Source of the DNA: Thermoplasmata archaeon
GTDB taxonomy: Archaea > Thermoplasmatota > Thermoplasmata > Thermoplasmatales > Thermoplasmataceae
DNA: 37,403 bases
Direction of reading: 5' to 3'
Assembly (NCBI GenBank): GCA_021818765.1
Contig: JAKATM010000003.1
Coordinates: 1-37,403 of the forward strand
The notes below the pieces were generated by a model. That model was not told the origin of the DNA. It made no database searches and saw only the letters and a program-made list of their open reading frames with translations. Positions 1 through 8,075 of the stretch are shown here, piece after piece; the stretch's first letter is position 1, and every line of letters starts with the position of its first letter. The position numbers and the translations under genes were made by a program.

Positions 1-156
1 GATGTAATCAGAAACCTTTACTGCTTTCTTGGTGATGCGATCATATCTCGAGGTGGAACGGTAGAGGTAATAATTCCCGTTGAGAAGTTTTGCCTCCAGG
101 GGAACATTTCTCTTTCTTCTCTCATCCTCAACAATCTTACTTACCCAGTCTTCCAC
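1..156 (-). CDS. Transposase N-terminal fragment (runs off left edge)
   Basis: Reading the minus strand from GTG at 156 gives 52 uninterrupted codons that continue past base 1. The peptide begins VEDWVSKIVEDERRK and contains NGNYYLYRSTSRYDRITKK. This short 'G.YYLY..TSRYD..TKK' opening resembles the N-terminus of archaeal IS4/IS1634-type DDE transposases. An in-frame TAG lies two codons upstream of the GTG, so the start is well bounded, although no ATG is available. The catalytic DDE part would lie outside the window, so whether the element is intact cannot be seen. The gene starts one base from an 18-bp perfect palindrome at 157-174. The family call rests on recalled similarity of the N-terminal motif only. 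Confidence 0.6.
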   Translation of the reverse strand, partial: MEDWVSKIVEDERRKRNVPLEAKLLNGNYYLYRSTSRYDRITKKAVKVSDYI

Positions 157-174
157 TAATCCCTATAGGGATTA
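157..174. repeat. 18-bp perfect palindrome at transposase start
   Basis: TAATCCCTATAGGGATTA equals its own reverse complement and abuts the first codon of the transposase fragment. It could be an operator, part of an IS end, or a target-site feature. The other end of any element lies outside the window. Confidence 0.6.
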
Positions 175-532
175 TAGACTAATAAACATTTGTGCCAAGC
201 AATGATTAGAAATGTGGAAGAATTATGCAATCACAAAATTCTATTCCCTAAAATTTGCGATGTTAAGGTTTAAAAAGTGGAACTGATAAACAGGTAATGT
301 ACAATTAATTTTATTTCTCCTAGGACAAAAGTCAACAACGCTGCTTTAAAAAGTAATTTCTAGTAATCAATTCTATTTTTTAACGCTTGGGTTCATTAAT
401 GGGGCATTAGTTTGGTGCGATGTAGAAGTTGATTAGACAATAATTTAATAGAATGAACATCTGAAAATGGGAAAATTAAATGAGATTGGATTTTAAATGA
501 TATTTAAGCTAATTTTGCACATGAACAAAAAA
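175..532. other. AT-rich intergenic stretch, no gene seen
   Basis: About 360 bp between the transposase start and the promoter of the OFA carrier. It is AT-rich and stop-dense in the frames I read, with no tRNA-like fold and no recognisable coding relic. It may include the outer end of the insertion element begun at the left edge, but I found no matching repeat inside the window. Confidence 0.5.
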
Positions 533-533
533 C

Positions 534-545
534 TTTAAAATATAA
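534..545 (+). promoter_or_regulatory. TATA box for the OFA carrier gene
   Basis: TTTAAAATATAA matches the archaeal box A. Its centre near 539 predicts transcription from about 566, leaving a leader of about 17 nt before the GTG at 583. Confidence 0.5.
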
Positions 546-582
546 CTATCTGAATATATTTTTTTAACAGAACGTAAGGAGT

Positions 583-2157
583 GTGATTAATATAGTTGAA
601 AATAGCGTAGGTAGTTCGGTTGGAAGCGTGAAATCGCCATATGGATCCTATCGTCTAATAAAGGATAAAAACGGTAGACAGTACAGGGTCGGAGAACGCC
701 CAGAAGATATTACCAAGAAGGTTTTAGGGTACAAGATTAGTAGAAGAACAATGGTTATTGGGGCATGGATGTGTTTCTTCTTTGGTAGTGTTCTGGAATA
801 CGGCTGGGGGTCCGCTTCCACGCTTGTTATTTCTCACTATGGTTGGTCTACTGTTGAGGGGTTCTTCAATTATACTGTGTACGTATTGTTCGAAGCCACA
901 GTAGCTGCGTACATATTTTCTCGTCTAAGGGAAAAAGGGCTCCTCTCTTTGAGGCGAATGCTCTGGCTAGGATCGGCACTGCTTATAATTTCTTATATAT
1001 TCTTCGCCAACTCATTTTCCCCATGGATCTCTTACGTCGGTTATGCAATGTTAGGCGGCCTTGCCTCTGGTCTCGGATACGCGGCTGGCGGTGGAGTAAT
1101 TTCAAAATGGTTTCCTGACAAGAGAGGGTGGAGGCTTGGTCTCGCGAATGGAGCATGGGCATACGGCTCCGTCCCATTCATTATAATCTACACTGACCCT
1201 AGCCTATTTTATCCCGGCGACTTCCAGTTTGTCCTTTATATGACAGGTGCGATCATAGCTGCTGGTCTTCTTGTTGCTTCATTCCTTGTTTGCGATGCTC
1301 CAAAGAACTGGTGGCCTGCAAGTGTTGACCCACTTGTAGTAGCAGCAGGCACTTCAAAGTCCAAGGAGCTTCAGGCAAACCCTCCTGCAGTTGCACAGTT
1401 TACAACTCAAGAATTTTTCGCAACCAGGCAGGGAAAGGCACAAATGGCTTCATTTACACTTGCTTTAGCGGCTTCACTTTTCAACGTCTCTTTATATGCA
1501 CCTTTCGGTGCTGCAATGGGATTTGGGGGCGGTATAGCTTTTACAGTTGGTGCTGCTGGATTCGCCTTCACGGATGGTATAGGAAGACCAACACAGGGTT
1601 GGATATCGACATTTATAGGAAGAAGGAAAGCCGTTACTATTTTCTACTTACTTATGGGAATAGGAGGTCTCGGTGTCCTGGCCGCTGGATTGGCCCATCA
1701 GGCCATCTTATGGGCAATACTGGCGGTGCTTACCGGGGCCGTTTCCGGTTCATGCTTCGTATTTGACTGGCTCATTATTGCTGATTACTTTGGTGAAAAT
1801 AATGTTGCAACAAACTGGTCGGTGCCTTATATGCTTAAAGTCTTTGGAGGCGCATTTGGTGGGATAGGCGCAACAACATTACTTGTTTTTGCAAGCGGCT
1901 ATGGATGGGGAACGGTTCTTGGTACATACACAGGAATCGTGACTTTTACAGATTTATCTTGGATACTTGCATTCCTGATAGCCACTATATTCGCATTGGT
2001 TGCAGCTGCTTTAGTTTGGTTCTACGAGAAGAAACCAACTATCGAGGAATATTATAAAGTGCGTGAGAAGCTTGGTTTGCCAATACCTGCAAGAGGAGAG
2101 CGGCAACCTTCTCCTGAGTTGACAGAATCCAACGAAGCGGCGGGGGGTGCTAGATAA
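583..2157 (+). CDS. MFS carrier, OFA (oxalate/formate antiporter) type
   Basis: 524-aa multi-helix membrane carrier. Twelve hydrophobic segments can be laid out after a hydrophilic N-terminal tail of about 50 residues. The opening 'GSVLEYGWGSAS' helix, the glycine-rich 'GLASGLGYAAGGGVISKWFPDKRGWRLG' loop, split here as GLASGLGYAAGGG and KWFPDKRG, and 'GRPTQGWIS..IGRRKA' in the second half fit the OFA family, which moves small carboxylates such as oxalate, formate, lactate or pyruvate. The substrate cannot be told from sequence. The start is a GTG; AAGGAG at 576-581 is only 1 nt from it, too close for normal pairing, so an in-frame GTG at 628 is an alternative. The stop TAA overlaps the ATG of the next gene by one base, implying co-translation with a small membrane partner. 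Confidence 0.85.
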   Translation: MINIVENSVGSSVGSVKSPYGSYRLIKDKNGRQYRVGERPEDITKKVLGYKISRRTMVIGAWMCFFFGSVLEYGWGSASTLVISHYGWSTVEGFFNYTVYVLFEATVAAYIFSRLREKGLLSLRRMLWLGSALLIISYIFFANSFSPWISYVGYAMLGGLASGLGYAAGGGVISKWFPDKRGWRLGLANGAWAYGSVPFIIIYTDPSLFYPGDFQFVLYMTGAIIAAGLLVASFLVCDAPKNWWPASVDPLVVAAGTSKSKELQANPPAVAQFTTQEFFATRQGKAQMASFTLALAASLFNVSLYAPFGAAMGFGGGIAFTVGAAGFAFTDGIGRPTQGWISTFIGRRKAVTIFYLLMGIGGLGVLAAGLAHQAILWAILAVLTGAVSGSCFVFDWLIIADYFGENNVATNWSVPYMLKVFGGAFGGIGATTLLVFASGYGWGTVLGTYTGIVTFTDLSWILAFLIATIFALVAAALVWFYEKKPTIEEYYKVREKLGLPIPARGERQPSPELTESNEAAGGAR

Positions 2158-2414
2158 TGGCAGAAAAACAATTAGAGGAAGGATCGACCATCCATAAGGG
2201 AAAAATAGATGTCTCAGACACTGTGATATATGTAATAGGCTTTATCATGGTAGGGATTGGTCTCCTGATCGGCGTATTAGCCATTACTAAGTCATCGCAA
2301 CTTATCATGGCACTCGGACTTACTATTTTATGGATAGGAGTTCTGATTACATGGTTCAGCGGCATAATAGGAAACAAAGTCATTCCCGAAGGTTTTGGCC
2401 CTAAGAAGCAGTAG
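2157..2414 (+). CDS. Small two-helix membrane protein coupled to the OFA carrier
   Basis: 85-aa protein with a charged N-terminus of about 20 residues, then two hydrophobic segments (about residues 23-43 and 48-70) and a short hydrophilic tail ending GFGPKKQ. Its ATG overlaps the carrier's TAA (TAATG), a typical translational-coupling arrangement. Small MFS partner subunits are annotated beside many bacterial OFA carriers, so an accessory or stabilising subunit is the simplest role. That role is inference from position; I see no catalytic motif. A T-rich terminator follows directly. Confidence 0.75.
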   Translation: MAEKQLEEGSTIHKGKIDVSDTVIYVIGFIMVGIGLLIGVLAITKSSQLIMALGLTILWIGVLITWFSGIIGNKVIPEGFGPKKQ

Positions 2415-2430
2415 TATTTTCACGGGCACT

Positions 2431-2453
2431 ATTTTTTTAAACAATTTTTTTTC
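2431..2453 (+). terminator. Oligo-T terminator after the OFA carrier operon
   Basis: Two T-tracts (seven Ts at 2432-2438 and eight at 2445-2452) begin about 17 nt after the stop codon without a strong hairpin, the usual form of an archaeal intrinsic terminator. Confidence 0.65.
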
Positions 2454-2537
2454 CTCAATTTTAATTTTTCATAATTATGTGTTTATGCTGGTGATCGTTC
2501 TACCTATTCCAAAAGACCCAAATTTCTATGGTTAAAG

Positions 2538-2547
2538 CTTAAATAAA
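2538..2547 (+). promoter_or_regulatory. TATA box for taw1 (leaderless)
   Basis: CTTAAATAAA is centred about 24 nt before the GTG at 2566, so the transcript should begin at or within a few bases of the start codon. Confidence 0.55.
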
Positions 2548-2565
2548 AAGCCAAGTTCCGGAAAT

Positions 2566-3504
2566 GTGGAAACACAGTATGAGCAGATATATCGGAAACA
2601 GCATTACTCCCTTGTTGGGAAGCACTCAGCGGTAAAGGTCTGCCACTGGACTAAAAGCGAGCTCAGGGGCGGTGAAGGATGCTATAAAGGAACATTCTAT
2701 GGAATAAAGTCACACCAGTGTGTTCAAATGACTCCTGCAGTTTCATCCTGTACGGAGAACTGCTCATTCTGCTGGCGTTTTCAGGGCTTTGATGGAATGC
2801 ACATCTCTGATGAGGACGATCCAGAATTTATTCTGGAAGAGAGCATCAAGGCGCACAAGAAACTCCTGACAGGATTCAAGGGAAACCCGATGGTTTCAAA
2901 AGAGAAGTGGGAGGAATCACAGGATCCAAAACACATTGCAATATCGCTTACGGGCGAACCAACCCTATACAGTCGCCTTGGCGAATTCATTGCACTCGCC
3001 AGAAAAAGGGGAATTTCAACCTTCCTTGTGACAAATGGAACACTCCCTATGGTTCTTGAGAAACTGGATCCTCTCCCGACGCAACTTTACGTCACTGTTG
3101 CTGGGCCAACTAAAGCAATTTTTAACAGCGTTTTAAACCCGGCGCTTGGAAACGCATGGGAAAACTTCAACCGGACATTGGATCTCCTCCCCTCACTAAA
3201 TACAAGGAAAGTGGTCAGGCATACCCTTGTCAAGGATGTCAACTTTCCTTATTTGGAGGAGTACACAGCAATGGACAAGCGGGCTGATCCCGACTTTATA
3301 GAGTCAAAAGGCTATGTACATGTAGGAGCGTCCATAGCAAACCTTAGCCAGGACAATATGCCTTCGCATGATTCCATAGTTGACTTCTCCAGAAAATTAG
3401 CTGCAAACCTTGGTTATGTTTACACAGCCGAGCGGAGGGAGAGCAGGGTATCACTTATAAGCAAGGATCCATCCAGAGCTAAGATCGATTTTTCCGCGAT
3501 ATAG
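2566..3504 (+). CDS. taw1: tRNA 4-demethylwyosine synthase Taw1 (radical SAM)
   Basis: 312-aa radical-SAM enzyme that converts N1-methylguanosine-37 of tRNA-Phe to 4-demethylwyosine using pyruvate and SAM, the committed step of wyosine synthesis. The radical-SAM cysteines are C62, C66 and C69 (CTENCSFCWR, CX3CX2C). C26, C39 and C52 fit the second 4Fe-4S cluster of Taw1/TYW1. 'SLTGEPTLY' at about residue 127 and 'LVTNGTLP' at about 156 are the conserved GEP and TNG motifs. Length is normal for archaeal Taw1, which lacks the flavodoxin domain of eukaryotic TYW1. The GTG start is supported by the TATA box about 24 nt upstream. It is monocistronic here; the next gene has its own promoter. Confidence 0.93.
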   Translation: METQYEQIYRKQHYSLVGKHSAVKVCHWTKSELRGGEGCYKGTFYGIKSHQCVQMTPAVSSCTENCSFCWRFQGFDGMHISDEDDPEFILEESIKAHKKLLTGFKGNPMVSKEKWEESQDPKHIAISLTGEPTLYSRLGEFIALARKRGISTFLVTNGTLPMVLEKLDPLPTQLYVTVAGPTKAIFNSVLNPALGNAWENFNRTLDLLPSLNTRKVVRHTLVKDVNFPYLEEYTAMDKRADPDFIESKGYVHVGASIANLSQDNMPSHDSIVDFSRKLAANLGYVYTAERRESRVSLISKDPSRAKIDFSAI

Positions 3505-3516
3505 ATGGCGTTCAGA

Positions 3517-3526
3517 TATTATAAAA
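3517..3526 (+). promoter_or_regulatory. TATA box for acyl-CoA dehydrogenase
   Basis: TATTATAAAA is centred about 30 nt before the ATG at 3552, predicting a leader of no more than about 5 nt. Confidence 0.5.
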
Positions 3527-3551
3527 CCTAAGCATCATGATTTGAAGAAAT

Positions 3552-4739
3552 ATGCTGGACTATTCTTTTAGTGATGAGGAGGAGCTTCTCAGGCAAACCG
3601 CAAGGGAATTCTGCGAACGTGAAATTTCACCAAAAATAAAACAGATGATGCATGACAGAAAGATGCCTTCATCCATCTGGAAAGCAATGGCAAAAATGAA
3701 CTTTCTCGGGATGAATGTGCCTGCTGAGTATGGAGGGATGGGAGCAGATCCTATCTCTACAGCAATAGTCGCTGAAGAGATATCCAGGGCTGATCCTACT
3801 GCCTCAATACCAGTTCTTTTCCTCGTCGATAATGCATGGTCGTACCTTATCTCGAGATACGGGACAACCGACCTGAAGGGAGAACTCCTGCCTAAGGTGG
3901 TTAAGGGAGAAAGGATAGTCGGGATAGCATCCACAGAGCCGAACTATGGATCCGATATAGGATCAATGAAATCTTATGCTACAGAGAAGAATGGGAGTTA
4001 TATTGCGACAGGCGAGAAGTCATACATCAGTCTTGTCAGGGACATAGCGGAGACTGGTGGCGGTTTTGTCACTGTTCTGAAAACTGATGTAAGGAAGAAA
4101 ACCGATGGCGTCTCTCTCTTCTACATGCCTTATGACAAATCATTTGATGTTACATATCTGGAGGAGATGGGACGCGAAGGTTCCTCATGGGCGGCTTTCA
4201 GGTTCAAGGACATAAGCATACCAAAAGAATACATGCTAGGTAAATTGAACGGTGGGTTCAAGATAATTCATGAAGGATTTGAATTCGCACGCGGCTTAAT
4301 ATCAGTTATATCAACGGGTGCAGCTATAAAGTCCCTTGAGAACGGTGTCGAGTACATGAAGCAGAGGGACGCTTTCGGTCAACCCATTGTAAAGTTCCAG
4401 GGGCTGCAGTTCCAGCTTGCAGAACATGTAGCTAGGATGGAGGCTGCAAGAAACATTGCTTACAAGGCCCTCTGGATGTATTCTGCTGAGCAAAAATCCG
4501 GTCGTTTCACGAGGTTCCAGGTAAGCAAGGAGATCGCTATAGCAAAACTTCTGACGACTACATGGGCCTTTGACGCAATAAATGATGCGCTTCAATGGCA
4601 AGGGGCATTCGGTTATTCCAAGGAGTGTCCCGAAGAGTGGGCACTGAGGGGAATCAGGTCATTCCAGCTGGCTGAAGGATCTCGTGAGATTATGAAGGTC
4701 ATCATAGCGAGGGAGACTGTCGGCAAGGAAAATATGTAA
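3552..4739 (+). CDS. Acyl-CoA dehydrogenase (first of three)
   Basis: 395-aa FAD-dependent dehydrogenase that introduces the C2-C3 double bond in acyl-CoA and passes electrons to an electron-transfer flavoprotein. The three standard parts are visible: N-terminal helical domain (1-120), middle beta domain with 'IASTEPNYGSDIGSMKS' (about 127-143), and C-terminal helical domain with 'RDAFGQPIVKFQ'. The likely catalytic base is E375 in 'LAEGSREI', the position of the usual YEGTSEI glutamate. Substrate chain length cannot be told. It stands alone under its own promoter, unlike the two homologues at 12134-14301, and its 3' end lies 2 nt from the convergent flippase gene. Confidence 0.9.
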   Translation: MLDYSFSDEEELLRQTAREFCEREISPKIKQMMHDRKMPSSIWKAMAKMNFLGMNVPAEYGGMGADPISTAIVAEEISRADPTASIPVLFLVDNAWSYLISRYGTTDLKGELLPKVVKGERIVGIASTEPNYGSDIGSMKSYATEKNGSYIATGEKSYISLVRDIAETGGGFVTVLKTDVRKKTDGVSLFYMPYDKSFDVTYLEEMGREGSSWAAFRFKDISIPKEYMLGKLNGGFKIIHEGFEFARGLISVISTGAAIKSLENGVEYMKQRDAFGQPIVKFQGLQFQLAEHVARMEAARNIAYKALWMYSAEQKSGRFTRFQVSKEIAIAKLLTTTWAFDAINDALQWQGAFGYSKECPEEWALRGIRSFQLAEGSREIMKVIIARETVGKENM

Positions 4740-4741
4740 CT

Positions 4742-6277
4742 TCATTCATTCCTTTCATTTTTCAGTGAGTTAGTCAGGTGGAACGGATTCAGCAGATTAG
4801 TCAGGAAGGCAGAGAGATCTTTCCACTGTATCTGTTTTGTAAGCAGCAGCACTCCTGTGAATACCAGGCCTGCGGCTAATATGAGTGGAATCAGTATAAA
4901 AATTCTCTGCGGATCTATATATCTAACGAAAAGGAAAATGAACAGTGCCTCAGCGGCCGCAGGAACCAGTGGATAGAACGTTCTTAAGCTGAATGATATA
5001 TGTGACGTTCTGTACAGTGAGATTCTCAGGGCAAGATAAAGGAAGAAGCTGGCGATGAGCGAGCTCACTCCACCACCCAAAGGACCAAGTGACAGTGCCG
5101 TTATCCCAAATATGCTGCTTGGTATAAGTATCAGGTTCAGCGCAATATTCATGACCAGGCTCGCTACTGTCAGGAGACCAACCGATCTTGCCTTATTCTT
5201 TGCAATTAGCGCCGAACTTGATGGTACCATGAGCACAACGAAGAGCGCATTGATCGAAAGTATGGCCAGAATATCTGAGTACGGCACATATATGGCGCTG
5301 AAAATTCTCATGATGTAATAGCTGAGAAATAATGTCACAACCACAAAAGGAAGTATGAATATTACTACCAGGCGCTCGAATTCATTTGTCTGCCGGTTCA
5401 AATTCTTTATGTCGTTTTCTGCATGCAGCCTGGCAAGGATTGGCAAGAAGAAGGCAGTCATTGCCGTTCCCAGGCTGCTTAATATGAGTGCTATTTTTTG
5501 CGCAAGATAAAAGCCGCCGGTTGCAAAGTCCCCCCAGAAGAACTGTATTATGACCTTGTCAATGTTACCATTAACCGTACCTATTATTGTTGCAAGTGAA
5601 AGCGGGATAGCAATCTTCGTGTATTTCTTTATATATGCAATGCTTATCTTCGAGAATTTCCAAGGCCTGCCTAGATTATAGGAGATGGCAAAATATGCAA
5701 AGTAGGAAAAGTCATATGCGAGCGAAACAAAGATAGCAGCCATGGTCTCAGAAAGAATTCCTGGCTTTACAACTGCTATTATGCCAATGACTATGAACAG
5801 CGAGTTCCTGATGATTGCATCAGCTATCAGGGGGATTGCGAACTTGGCTGCCCTCATATGAGATCTATGGTACGATTGCGGAAACGATCCGATACTTACG
5901 AAAAAGTAGTATGGAATAAGGCCAAGAACCACCCAATATTCGACAGAAAACTCAAATCCTCGATGAAGGACATCGGTCCACACAAGCAAAGCACCGTAAG
6001 TTGCGACGGCGAATACGACTCCCAATACAAGCTTTATAAAGAGGAAATTAGAGTTTGCCGATCCCTCATCCTCGCCAGATGAAAGATATCTTACATAGGC
6101 TGTCGAATACCCCATGTCTGTGAGGAAAGACATCACGCCGACAAAACCGATGCCGAATGAAAGAATACCCCATGCGACGGGATAATACCTTGTGATGAAG
6201 TAAACGCCAACAAGACCGAATATACTATTCAGAAAATTCTGAACAACAAGGACCGGCGTCTTGGATGTAAACAACAA
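4742..6277 (-). CDS. Polysaccharide/lipid-linked oligosaccharide flippase (Wzx/MATE-like)
   Basis: 511-aa integral membrane protein with about 12-14 hydrophobic helices spread evenly along its length. It fits the MVF/MATE-type polysaccharide transporter superfamily (Wzx-like), thought to flip lipid-linked sugars across the membrane for surface glycan or glycoprotein synthesis. Supporting features are 'FGIGFVGVMSFLTDMGYSTA' near residues 41-60 (split: FGIGFVGVMSF, TDMGYSTA) and the 'FATGGFYLAQKI' segment mid-protein. No glycosyltransferase genes lie next to it, so the cargo is unknown. The start is a TTG at 6277 (TTG TTG TTT); a TATA box centred near 6302 puts transcription at about 6276, supporting a leaderless TTG start. 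It is divergent from rfcL, 88 bp away. Confidence 0.8.
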   Translation of the reverse strand: MLFTSKTPVLVVQNFLNSIFGLVGVYFITRYYPVAWGILSFGIGFVGVMSFLTDMGYSTAYVRYLSSGEDEGSANSNFLFIKLVLGVVFAVATYGALLVWTDVLHRGFEFSVEYWVVLGLIPYYFFVSIGSFPQSYHRSHMRAAKFAIPLIADAIIRNSLFIVIGIIAVVKPGILSETMAAIFVSLAYDFSYFAYFAISYNLGRPWKFSKISIAYIKKYTKIAIPLSLATIIGTVNGNIDKVIIQFFWGDFATGGFYLAQKIALILSSLGTAMTAFFLPILARLHAENDIKNLNRQTNEFERLVVIFILPFVVVTLFLSYYIMRIFSAIYVPYSDILAILSINALFVVLMVPSSSALIAKNKARSVGLLTVASLVMNIALNLILIPSSIFGITALSLGPLGGGVSSLIASFFLYLALRISLYRTSHISFSLRTFYPLVPAAAEALFIFLFVRYIDPQRIFILIPLILAAGLVFTGVLLLTKQIQWKDLSAFLTNLLNPFHLTNSLKNERNE

Positions 6278-6297
6278 GCCGGTATGTATAAAAGAGA

Positions 6298-6308
6298 ATA
6301 AATATTAT
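6298..6308. promoter_or_regulatory. Shared TATA region between flippase and rfcL
   Basis: ATAAATATTAT reads as a TATA-like box on both strands. On the minus strand it sits about 25 nt before the flippase TTG. On the plus strand it would give rfcL a leader of about 36 nt containing AGGAAG 8 nt before the ATG. Confidence 0.45.
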
Positions 6309-6365
6309 CATTGACTACGTCGCTGAACAAAGAAGAGCAATCTGTCTCTTCAGGAAGAATGCCGG

Positions 6366-7631
6366 ATGCCATGGAGTGAAAAATACAGGCCGCAGAACCT
6401 GCAGGATATTGTTATCACGGATGACCTGTACATCAGGATATATTCGTGGGTTGAAAAATGGCTTTCCGGGAGACCCCAGAAGAAGGGGCTAATCCTTTAC
6501 GGACCTCCGGGAACGGGGAAAAGCAGCACTGCGTACTGCATTGCTAACAGTTTTGGAATACCTGTCATAGAGATGAATGGATCATCCCAGAGAAACAGCG
6601 ACAAGATGAAGGAAATCGCGGGCAATGCAGCTATGTCGAGAGACATTTTCTCCAATTATTCTGAGCCAAATAAGAAACCCGATAAGATTATACTGATAGA
6701 TGAGGCAGATAACATAGATGCCGGACGGACCGGTACGGACTCTGGAGGAATCAGGGAGCTTGGATCGATAATCAGGAACACAGCATGCCCTATAATACTC
6801 ACAATGAACGACTTCTACGAGTTCCGGAGAAAGAATGGGGCAGATACCGTAATATCAGGGTCGGATGCGATAGAGTTCAAGCAGTATGCAAGGAGAAATG
6901 ACAACAACTCCAAAAACTTCAGGATGAAGCTGTTGAAACGAGTAAGGGACATCCTGGCAAAAGAGGGAAAATCACTTGGGCCTGAAATTCTCAACGACAT
7001 ATTTGAACGAAATGGAACAGACATCCGCGCTATCTTGAATGACGTAGAGGCGGCAGCCTCAAGTACCTCGACAACTATATCCGGCGAAAGGGATGAGCCA
7101 AGTAACATTTTCAGGTCGCTTGAGAGCATTCTTATCGACCGGGATCCGGTTAAGAGTCTTTCCTCTCTTGCTGACAAGGATTTTACGGTAGATCAGCTTC
7201 TTCTGTGGATTGATGAGAATCTTGTAGATGTCGCGGACAACCCAGCAGATCTTTCATCTTCTTACGAGAATATAGCGATAGCGGACCTTTTCAACGGCTT
7301 CGTGATCAAGAAACAGCACTTTGCCTTCCAGGGGTATGCACAGGAAATAGCGGCCTTGACGGGATCCACGCTACAAAACTCTGCCAAGCATTTCCTCAAG
7401 TTTCAGTTTCCGGCATACCTCAGCAGGATGTCTGCGGTAAGAGAATCAAGGGAGGCAAGGAAGTCCGTACAGTTGAAGCTCGCGAGATTCAATCACTCAT
7501 CGACTGGAACCATTTCCGCATATGAATGGTTTTTCCGGCTGCTTGCGCAGTCTTCCGGTCAGGAATTTTCATCCCTGGCCAGCAGGTTGTTGCTGTCAGA
7601 GGCAGAAGCTAGAATAATCGGCGGCAAGTAA
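6366..7631 (+). CDS. rfcL: Replication factor C large subunit
   Basis: 421-aa AAA+ ATPase, the large subunit of the archaeal clamp loader, which opens PCNA and loads it onto primer-template DNA. It begins with the RFC box 'PWSEKYRP' (2-9), followed by Walker A 'GPPGTGKSS' (46-54) and Walker B 'LIDEAD' (110-115). The collar domain occupies the second half. The C-terminus ends EARIIGGK and shows no obvious PCNA-interacting peptide (Qxx[LIM]xxF[FY]), which many archaeal RfcL proteins carry; that motif is either lost or degenerate. The ATG at 6366 is chosen because the overlapping ATG at 6359 is out of frame and stops at once. The gene is convergent with rnp2, 3 nt apart. PCNA itself is at 32397. 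Confidence 0.93.
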   Translation: MPWSEKYRPQNLQDIVITDDLYIRIYSWVEKWLSGRPQKKGLILYGPPGTGKSSTAYCIANSFGIPVIEMNGSSQRNSDKMKEIAGNAAMSRDIFSNYSEPNKKPDKIILIDEADNIDAGRTGTDSGGIRELGSIIRNTACPIILTMNDFYEFRRKNGADTVISGSDAIEFKQYARRNDNNSKNFRMKLLKRVRDILAKEGKSLGPEILNDIFERNGTDIRAILNDVEAAASSTSTTISGERDEPSNIFRSLESILIDRDPVKSLSSLADKDFTVDQLLLWIDENLVDVADNPADLSSSYENIAIADLFNGFVIKKQHFAFQGYAQEIAALTGSTLQNSAKHFLKFQFPAYLSRMSAVRESREARKSVQLKLARFNHSSTGTISAYEWFFRLLAQSSGQEFSSLASRLLLSEAEARIIGGK

Positions 7632-7634
7632 TAT

Positions 7635-7892
7635 CTAGGTTCCGACTCTCTCCTTGCATTTCTTTATGGTTCCGCTGACTGTAATGACAGCTATACCTTC
7701 AAGCTCTTTATCAATGAAGTGGCAGAGATTATCTTTCTGGAACTGATCGGTCAGAACAATTGCATAGCAATCCTGCCTGAATTTCACCTTAGATCCAAAC
7801 CTAGACCTTATTCTATTGAGTGCTATTTCGACGCCTCCATTATTTTCCCCTTTTATGAGGACATATCTCTTGCGGTAGAGCGATCCCTTCAA
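7635..7892 (-). CDS. rnp2: RNase P protein component 2 (Pop5/Rnp2)
   Basis: 85-aa basic protein with the Pop5 layout: 'RKRYVLIKGE' near the N-terminus, 'RIRSRFGSKVKF' mid-way, and the C-terminal 'ITVSGTIKKCKER', matching the conserved [GV]SGTIK[KR] motif of archaeal Rnp2. In the RNase P holoenzyme Pop5 pairs with Rpp30 and helps the catalytic RNA trim tRNA 5' leaders. It is shorter than most homologues because the N-terminus and a central insertion are minimal. The start is TTG at 7892; a TATA-like AAAATAAAATAT on the minus strand (about 7915-7927) lies about 27 nt upstream, supporting a leaderless TTG. It ends 3 nt from rfcL, convergently. Confidence 0.8.
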   Translation of the reverse strand: MKGSLYRKRYVLIKGENNGGVEIALNRIRSRFGSKVKFRQDCYAIVLTDQFQKDNLCHFIDKELEGIAVITVSGTIKKCKERVGT

Positions 7893-8046
7893 CCCGGACT
7901 TATAATAGGGCTGGATATTTTATTTTTGTAAAATCTGAAGGCGATCCAATGAAACAGTTGATCTAATGCGCCGAATAGTAGGTTTTTACAACAAAACAGC
8001 GATGAGAGTAACTTTCTCAACATGAGGGGTGGGCAGGAAATGTAAA

Positions 8047-8056
8047 ACATAAATAC
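8047..8056 (+). promoter_or_regulatory. TATA box for amidohydrolase (leaderless)
   Basis: ACATAAATAC is centred about 25 nt before the ATG at 8076. The rest of 7893-8075 shows no gene. Confidence 0.5.
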
Positions 8057-8075
8057 GCACGCACGGTCACAAATC

